Shown here: piece by piece, positions 59,817 to 64,000 of the stretch
Numbering within the stretch: the first letter of the stretch is position 1
How the letters are laid out: each line of letters starts with the position of its first letter
Assembly (NCBI RefSeq): GCF_000426285.1
Contig: NZ_AUFB01000006.1
Span: 1 to 64,000, forward strand
Source of the DNA: Rhizobium leucaenae USDA 9039
Lineage (GTDB): Bacteria > Pseudomonadota > Alphaproteobacteria > Rhizobiales > Rhizobiaceae
DNA length: 64,000 nucleotides
Direction: 5' to 3'
Translations under genes and position numbers: made by a program
The notes under the pieces: model-generated
The model's input: only the letters and a program-made list of their open reading frames with translations
What the model was told of the DNA's origin: nothing
The model's database searches: none

Positions 59817-61094
59817 CTATTGGAACCGGTCGAGTGTCTTGTAATAGATGCCGACCAGCGGCAGGAACCAGGGCTTGCCGAAATGCCCCGGCACAGCCGG
59901 CCACTCGAGGCCTTTGACCGGATTGCGATCGGCCTTTCCCAAGATGGCATCGGCAATCATCATGCCCATATGCGTCGCCATTTGCGCGCCATGGCCGGAA
60001 TAGCCCATCGCATACCAGAGGCCATCGACATAGCCGGCCCGCGGAAAGCGATCCTTCGTCATGTCGACCAGGCCGCCCCAGCAATAGTCGATTTCGATCT
60101 TGGCGAGATGCGGGAAGATTTCCGCTAGGCTGGACCGCAGGATCTCGCCGCTCTTGGCGTCGGATTGCTGATCCGACGTCGCCGAAAACCGGGCCCGGCC
60201 GCCGAAGATCAGGCGGTTGTCCGGTGAGAGCCGGAAATAATTGCCGATATTAAGCGAAGTGACGCAGGTGCGGTTGCCGGGCATGGTCGCGGCGATCTCC
60301 GCCTTGGTCAGCGGACGCGTCGCGATGATGAAGCTGCCGACAGCAACAATGCGACGGCGGAAATAGCTGAAGATGCCGGGAGTATAGGCGCCGGTTGCCA
60401 CAAAGACATTGTCTGCGGAAAGCTTGCCGCGGGCAGTCGTCAATTCATGCCGGCCGCCATTGACCTTCCTGTCGGTCACGGCGGCATTCTCAAAGATTAC
60501 CGCGCCACTGCGCGCGGCGGCTTCTGCAAGACCGACCGCATAACGCCCCATATGCATCATGGCGCTTTTCTTGGAGAGCATGGCGCCATGAAAGGACGCT
60601 GATCCGATTTCCGACTTGAGATCGTCAGCAGTCAACAGTGTCGTATCCGGATCGATCTCGCGATGGACCGCCTCGAAATTCCGGGCAATGCTGTCGAAAT
60701 GCGCTGGTTTGGAGGCAAGCTTCAGCTTGCCCGCACGGCGGAAATTGCAGTCTATGCCCTCGTCGGCAACGATCTGCTCGACAGTGTCCACGGCATCGTC
60801 GAAGGCGCGATAGAGTGCCTTCGCCCGCTCGACACCAAGTTCTTCCTTCGCCGAGATGAAACTATGGGCGATGCCGTTGTTGAGATGACCGCCATTTCGG
60901 CCGGACGCACCGGAGCCAACCGTGCCCGCCTCCAACACGACCACCTTGGCGCCGGCCTTGGCGAGCTGGCGCGCCGCCCCCAATCCGGTAAAGCCGCCGC
61001 CGATCACTGCGACATCATAGTGACCTTCGAGCGGCGCGGTGCTCTGCTTTGCGAAGCGCGGGGCTGTGTCGTGCCAGTAGGATTTGAACTGCAT
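59817..61094 (-). CDS. FAD-dependent amine oxidase (PuuB-like, gamma-glutamylputrescine oxidase type)
   Basis: 425 residues, DAO family: 'YDVAVIGGGFTGLGAARQLAKAGAKVVVLEAGTVGSGASGRNGGHLNNGIA', 'RRAGKLKLASKPAHFDSIARNFEAVHREIDP', and C-terminal 'YAMGYSGHGAQMATHMGMMIADAILGKADRNPVKGLEWP'. The S-G-R-N-G-G-H motif and length match PuuB/OrdL enzymes that oxidise gamma-glutamylated or N-substituted amines to aldehydes. GGGGAGG precedes the ATG at 61094. It is co-transcribed with the HAD hydrolase gene upstream on the minus strand, 13 bases away. Confidence 0.87.
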   Translation of the reverse strand: MQFKSYWHDTAPRFAKQSTAPLEGHYDVAVIGGGFTGLGAARQLAKAGAKVVVLEAGTVGSGASGRNGGHLNNGIAHSFISAKEELGVERAKALYRAFDDAVDTVEQIVADEGIDCNFRRAGKLKLASKPAHFDSIARNFEAVHREIDPDTTLLTADDLKSEIGSASFHGAMLSKKSAMMHMGRYAVGLAEAAARSGAVIFENAAVTDRKVNGGRHELTTARGKLSADNVFVATGAYTPGIFSYFRRRIVAVGSFIIATRPLTKAEIAATMPGNRTCVTSLNIGNYFRLSPDNRLIFGGRARFSATSDQQSDAKSGEILRSSLAEIFPHLAKIEIDYCWGGLVDMTKDRFPRAGYVDGLWYAMGYSGHGAQMATHMGMMIADAILGKADRNPVKGLEWPAVPGHFGKPWFLPLVGIYYKTLDRFQ

Positions 61095-61107
61095 GGCGGC
61101 CTCCCCG

Positions 61108-61776
61108 TCAGAGCCCGACGACGCCGGGCAGACCGGAAATATCCTTGATCTCGGTATATTCATAATAAGGATTGGCAGGCTCATGACCCCGGTTGACCCA
61201 GACCTTGTGCTTGATGCCGAGATCATAGGCCGACATGAGATCATAGCGGAAGGACGAGGAGCAGTGCAGCACGTCTTCCGGATTGCAGCCGAGCATGTCG
61301 AACATATATTCGAATGCCTTGAAGCGCGGCTTATAGGCATTGGCCTGCTGCGCCGTGAAGACAGCATGGAAGGGCGCACCGAGCTTTTCGACATTGTGCA
61401 TGATCTGCTCGTTCATCGCGTTCGACAGAATGACCAGGGGGATTTCCTTGGCGACCTTGGCAAGTCCCGCCGGCACGTCCCGGTGCGGACCCCAGCTCGG
61501 CACGGTCTCGTAGATCGAACGGGCATCCTCGGCGCGAAAGGCAACGCCATTCCTACGGCAGGTCCTCTCGACGGCATTGTGAAGCACTTCATTATAGGGT
61601 TTCCAGTCTCCCAGAATCTCGTCCAGCCGGTAGGCGGCGAAATTCTTGACGAACTGCGCCATACGCGCGGGGTCGAGCTGGCCGCCATAGATCTTCTGGG
61701 CAGCCTCGGCCATCTGGAAATTCGTCAGAGTGCCGTAGCAGTCAAAGGTGATGTATTTCGGCCGGAACTTCGTCAT
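61108..61776 (-). CDS. HAD superfamily hydrolase, haloacid dehalogenase type II-like
   Basis: 222 residues. Motif I 'YITFDCYGTLTNF' (nucleophile Asp 12), motif II 'LVILSNAMNEQI', motif III Lys in 'NAYKPRFKAFEYMF' and motif IV 'LHCSSSFRYDLMSAYDLGIKHKVWVNR' are present. It is annotated as L-2-haloacid dehalogenase type II in many genomes, but the substrate-binding Asn of authentic dehalogenases (S-S-N-A-W-D) appears as Phe here (S-S-F-R-Y-D). A phosphatase or other role is therefore possible. It overlaps the amine-oxidase operon, upstream on the minus strand. Confidence 0.85.
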   Translation of the reverse strand: MTKFRPKYITFDCYGTLTNFQMAEAAQKIYGGQLDPARMAQFVKNFAAYRLDEILGDWKPYNEVLHNAVERTCRRNGVAFRAEDARSIYETVPSWGPHRDVPAGLAKVAKEIPLVILSNAMNEQIMHNVEKLGAPFHAVFTAQQANAYKPRFKAFEYMFDMLGCNPEDVLHCSSSFRYDLMSAYDLGIKHKVWVNRGHEPANPYYEYTEIKDISGLPGVVGL

Positions 61777-62103
61777 GTCTCTAGATCCTTGCAGAATGCC
61801 GCGCAGGCGCTGATGAATGAGAACATCATAGGCAGCCTTCTTCCATCGGTTCACCGCATTTAAGCCGTCACGAAGCAGAAAGTTTTGTATCGCTGCTCCG
61901 CTTTGGCAGAGAGTTGCGCGTCGCCACGAACATGTTGTCGTCGAAAAATCGAAATTGCAGCCTGTGACGCCAGTGGCCCGGCATAAGATGCGGCGTGCGT
62001 GCCGACGGACGGTGGAAGATACCGCTGCTGCCCTTTCGTCGGGACGATCTTCTTCCGCTGCGGGTCTATCAAAAAGAAAAGCAACGGACGGGAGAAAAAG
62101 CCT
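61777..62103. promoter_or_regulatory. divergent promoter region between HAD gene and double-GNAT gene
   Basis: The 327 bases must hold the promoter of the HAD/amine-oxidase operon (minus) and that of the GNAT/aminotransferase pair (plus). No clear palindrome of the type seen near tetR or lysR is present, and no gene is supported. Confidence 0.4.
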
Positions 62104-62943
62104 GTGCAGGCAACCGGGATCGACCTTCGCCCCTTCGACCAGTCTCACCTTCAATCCGCCCTGGCCCTGTCGCGTCAGGCCGGCTGGCCGCACCGGCTGG
62201 AAGAGTGGCAGATGCTGCTGGAGCTCAGCCGCGGCCTTGTGGTTGTCGAGAGCGAGAAGGTCGTCGCGACAATCTTCGTCACTCCCTATGGCGATGACGT
62301 CGCAACGATCAACATGGTGATCGTCGACGAATCGATGCGTGGGCGCGGCATAGGCCGCCAGATCATGCAGGCGGCTCTGGAGATCGTCGGTGACCGTGAG
62401 TGCCGGCTCATTGCGACCGCCGATGGTCTGCCTCTTTATGAAAGTCTCGGCTTCGAAAAGACCGGCACGATCGTTCAACACCAAGGCCCGCTGCGAGCAT
62501 GCATTGCACCGCCGACGGTGGATTGGGCAACGGCTGCCGATCTCGAACAGATCGTCGCCCTCGATCGCGTTGCGTTCGGCGCGGATCGCACGGCACTCGT
62601 TCAAGCCTTATCTCAGGCAGGCCCGCTTGCGGTTGTCCGCGAAGCCGACACGCTCCGCGGTTACGCGGCCTTGCGGTCCTTCGGCCGTGGTGAACTCTGC
62701 GGGCCGGTCGTTGCAGAAAACGCCGGCGATGCCGAAGACCTTCTGAGCTTTCTGTTCGCAACTCGGTCAGGCGCATTCATGCGCGTCGATACCGGTAGCG
62801 AGACCGGCCTTGCCTCCTTCCTTCTCGAACACGGCCTTGCCCATGTCGGCGGCGGCATCACCATGCGCCGCGCAGCTTCATCTGCCCTTTCATCCATTCC
62901 CAGCGTTCACACATTTGCCCTGGCCAGTCAGGCTCTGGGCTGA
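62104..62943 (+). CDS. double-GNAT acetyltransferase family protein, paralogue of 43899-44798
   Basis: 279 residues. First GNAT half: 'LSRQAGWPHRLEEWQMLLELSRGLVVVESEKVVATIFVTPYGDDVATINMVIVDESMRGRGIGRQIMQAAL' with the acetyl-CoA loop R-G-R-G-I-G, then 'LIATADGLPLYESLGFEKTG'. Second half ends in 'FALASQALG'. The layout and the C-terminal A-L/G-L-A-S-Q-A-L-G block match the gene at 43899-44798, so the two are paralogues. The start is GTG at 62104, supported by GGGAG 8 bases upstream. It is 11 bases before the aminotransferase gene and probably in one operon with it. Confidence 0.82.
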   Translation: MQATGIDLRPFDQSHLQSALALSRQAGWPHRLEEWQMLLELSRGLVVVESEKVVATIFVTPYGDDVATINMVIVDESMRGRGIGRQIMQAALEIVGDRECRLIATADGLPLYESLGFEKTGTIVQHQGPLRACIAPPTVDWATAADLEQIVALDRVAFGADRTALVQALSQAGPLAVVREADTLRGYAALRSFGRGELCGPVVAENAGDAEDLLSFLFATRSGAFMRVDTGSETGLASFLLEHGLAHVGGGITMRRAASSALSSIPSVHTFALASQALG

Positions 62944-62954
62944 AGAGAGACATC

Positions 62955-64000
62955 ATGCTCAGCAATTCCCTTATCGAACTCGATCGCGCCCACCTGGTTC
63001 ACCCCGTCGCCTCTTATCGCGGTCACGAGCAGGCCGGAGTCCGCGTGTTGAAATCCGCCAAGGGCGCGACTGTTACCGATGCATCGGGTCATCAGATGAT
63101 CGACGGCTTTGCCGGTCTTTGGTGCGTCAATGCCGGCTATGGCCATGACAGCATTGTCGAGGCGGCCGCCCGCCAGATGCGCGAGCTGCCCTATGCCACC
63201 GGCTATTTCAGCCTCGGCTCCGAGCCGGCCATCCGGCTTGCGGCCGAATTGGCCGATCGCGCGCCCGGCGACCTCAACCATGTCTATTTCACGCTCGGCG
63301 GCTCCGATGCCGTCGACAGCACGGTTCGCTTCATCCGCTATTACTATCACGCGCTTGGCAAGCCCACGAAGGATCAGTTCATCTCCCTCGAACAGGGCTA
63401 TCACGGTTCCTCTACCGTCGGTGCCGGCCTGACGGCGCTTCCGGTTTTTCATGCCGGCTTCGGCATGCCGCTCGACTGGCAGCACAAGATTCCCTCGCAT
63501 TATGCCTATCGCAACCCCGTAGGCACCGATCCGCAAGCGATCATCGCCGCCTCGGTTGCCGCACTGCGCGCCAAGGTCGAGGAGCTCGGCGCCGAGCGCG
63601 TGGCTGCCTTCTACGCCGAGCCGATCCAGGGTTCGGGCGGCGTGCTGGTGCCGCCGGCCGGCTGGATGAAGGCAATGCGCGACCTTTGCAGCGAACTCGA
63701 CATTCTGTTCGTTGCCGACGAGGTGATCACCGGTTTCGGGCGCACCGGCCCGCTGTTTGCCTGTTCGGATGACGGCATCGTGCCCGACCTGATGACCACC
63801 GCAAAGGGGCTCACCTCGGGCTACGTGCCGATGGGGGCCGTCTTCCTGTCGGAGCGGGTCTATGGCACCATTGCCGACGGCGCCGGCGCTTCCGCGGTTG
63901 GCCACGGCTATACCTATTCCGCGCATCCCGTCAGCGCCGCGGTTGGTCTCGAAGTGCTGCGCCTCTATGAGAGCGGGCTGTTGGAGAATGGCGTCAAAGC
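62955..64000 (+). CDS. class III aminotransferase (omega-amino acid/putrescine:pyruvate type), cut at the right edge
   Basis: The first 348 codons are visible; the gene continues beyond the window. The fold-type I PLP signature is clear: 'DGFAGLWCVNAGYGHDSIVEAAARQMRELPYATGYFSLGSEPAIRLAAELADRAPGDLNHVYFTLGGSDAVDSTVRFIRYYYHALGK', 'AFYAEPIQGSGGVLVPPAGWM', 'LFVADEVITGFGRTGPLFA' and the Schiff-base Lys in 'LMTTAKGLTSGYVPMGAV'. The length and motifs fit spuC/beta-alanine-type enzymes that move the amino group of a terminal amine to pyruvate. With GabD, ALDH and PuuB-type enzymes nearby this supports amine catabolism. Confidence 0.9.
   Translation, partial: MLSNSLIELDRAHLVHPVASYRGHEQAGVRVLKSAKGATVTDASGHQMIDGFAGLWCVNAGYGHDSIVEAAARQMRELPYATGYFSLGSEPAIRLAAELADRAPGDLNHVYFTLGGSDAVDSTVRFIRYYYHALGKPTKDQFISLEQGYHGSSTVGAGLTALPVFHAGFGMPLDWQHKIPSHYAYRNPVGTDPQAIIAASVAALRAKVEELGAERVAAFYAEPIQGSGGVLVPPAGWMKAMRDLCSELDILFVADEVITGFGRTGPLFACSDDGIVPDLMTTAKGLTSGYVPMGAVFLSERVYGTIADGAGASAVGHGYTYSAHPVSAAVGLEVLRLYESGLLENGVK

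Overview
The window looks like chromosomal or large-replicon DNA of a Rhizobium-type alphaproteobacterium (Rhizobiaceae). GC is high, and the gene families are typical of the group: a DUF47-pit phosphate pair, an NfeD-slipin pair, DUF992 and DUF899 proteins, many ABC uptake operons each with its own regulator, and EcfG-type stress promoters. No rRNA, tRNA, CRISPR array or prophage is visible. The only mobile element is the end of an IS256-family transposase at the left edge. The sequence alone does not fix the species.

Layout, 1-20 kb. After the insertion-sequence end come a small HTH protein, a repeat-plus-winged-helix regulator with a beta-propeller protein, a DUF899 protein with a small membrane partner, and a GH25 lysozyme-like lipoprotein. 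An ECF sigma factor with a SnoaL-like tail follows two small aromatic-oxidation-type proteins (ABM, EthD). An MFS carrier faces an intradiol ring-cleavage dioxygenase. The NfeD-slipin pair comes next. A HutC-like repressor then diverges from a six-gene operon: a polar amino acid ABC transporter, a histidine ammonia-lyase homologue that has lost the Ala-Ser-Gly cofactor triad, and a SolA-like N-methyl amino acid oxidase.

Layout, 20-43 kb. A NarL-type two-component system sits between two secreted Gly/Asn-repeat proteins. A DUF47-pit phosphate operon follows, with a reverse PHO-box-like site. A bufferin-type RiPP operon (bufA, bufB, bufC, DoxX, DCC) is preceded by an ECF-type promoter. A ribose-type sugar ABC operon with a ketose 3-epimerase is controlled by a divergent LacI regulator. 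The rest holds small secreted or stress proteins, two with good EcfG promoters, a chemoreceptor and a luciferase-like monooxygenase.

Layout, 43-64 kb. This is a dense catabolic island bracketed by two paralogous double-GNAT proteins. It holds a DAO-type oxidase, an ArgE-type deacylase, a 2-hydroxyacid dehydrogenase, a cupin, a GNAT, HyuA/HyuB hydantoinase-oxoprolinase subunits, a LysR regulator, two aldehyde dehydrogenases, a tartrate/malate-type dehydrogenase, a TetR regulator with three operator-like palindromes, a RidA protein, a PuuB-type oxidase, a HAD hydrolase and a class III aminotransferase that runs off the right edge. Together they suggest stepwise catabolism of an amine, amino acid or lactam to semialdehydes, succinate and 2-oxoacids.

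The most unusual items are the cofactor-triad-less ammonia-lyase homologue in its own transport and regulation cluster, the bufferin operon with its promoter and a neighbouring orphan terminator, and the pair of Gly/Asn-repeat exoproteins around a two-component system.
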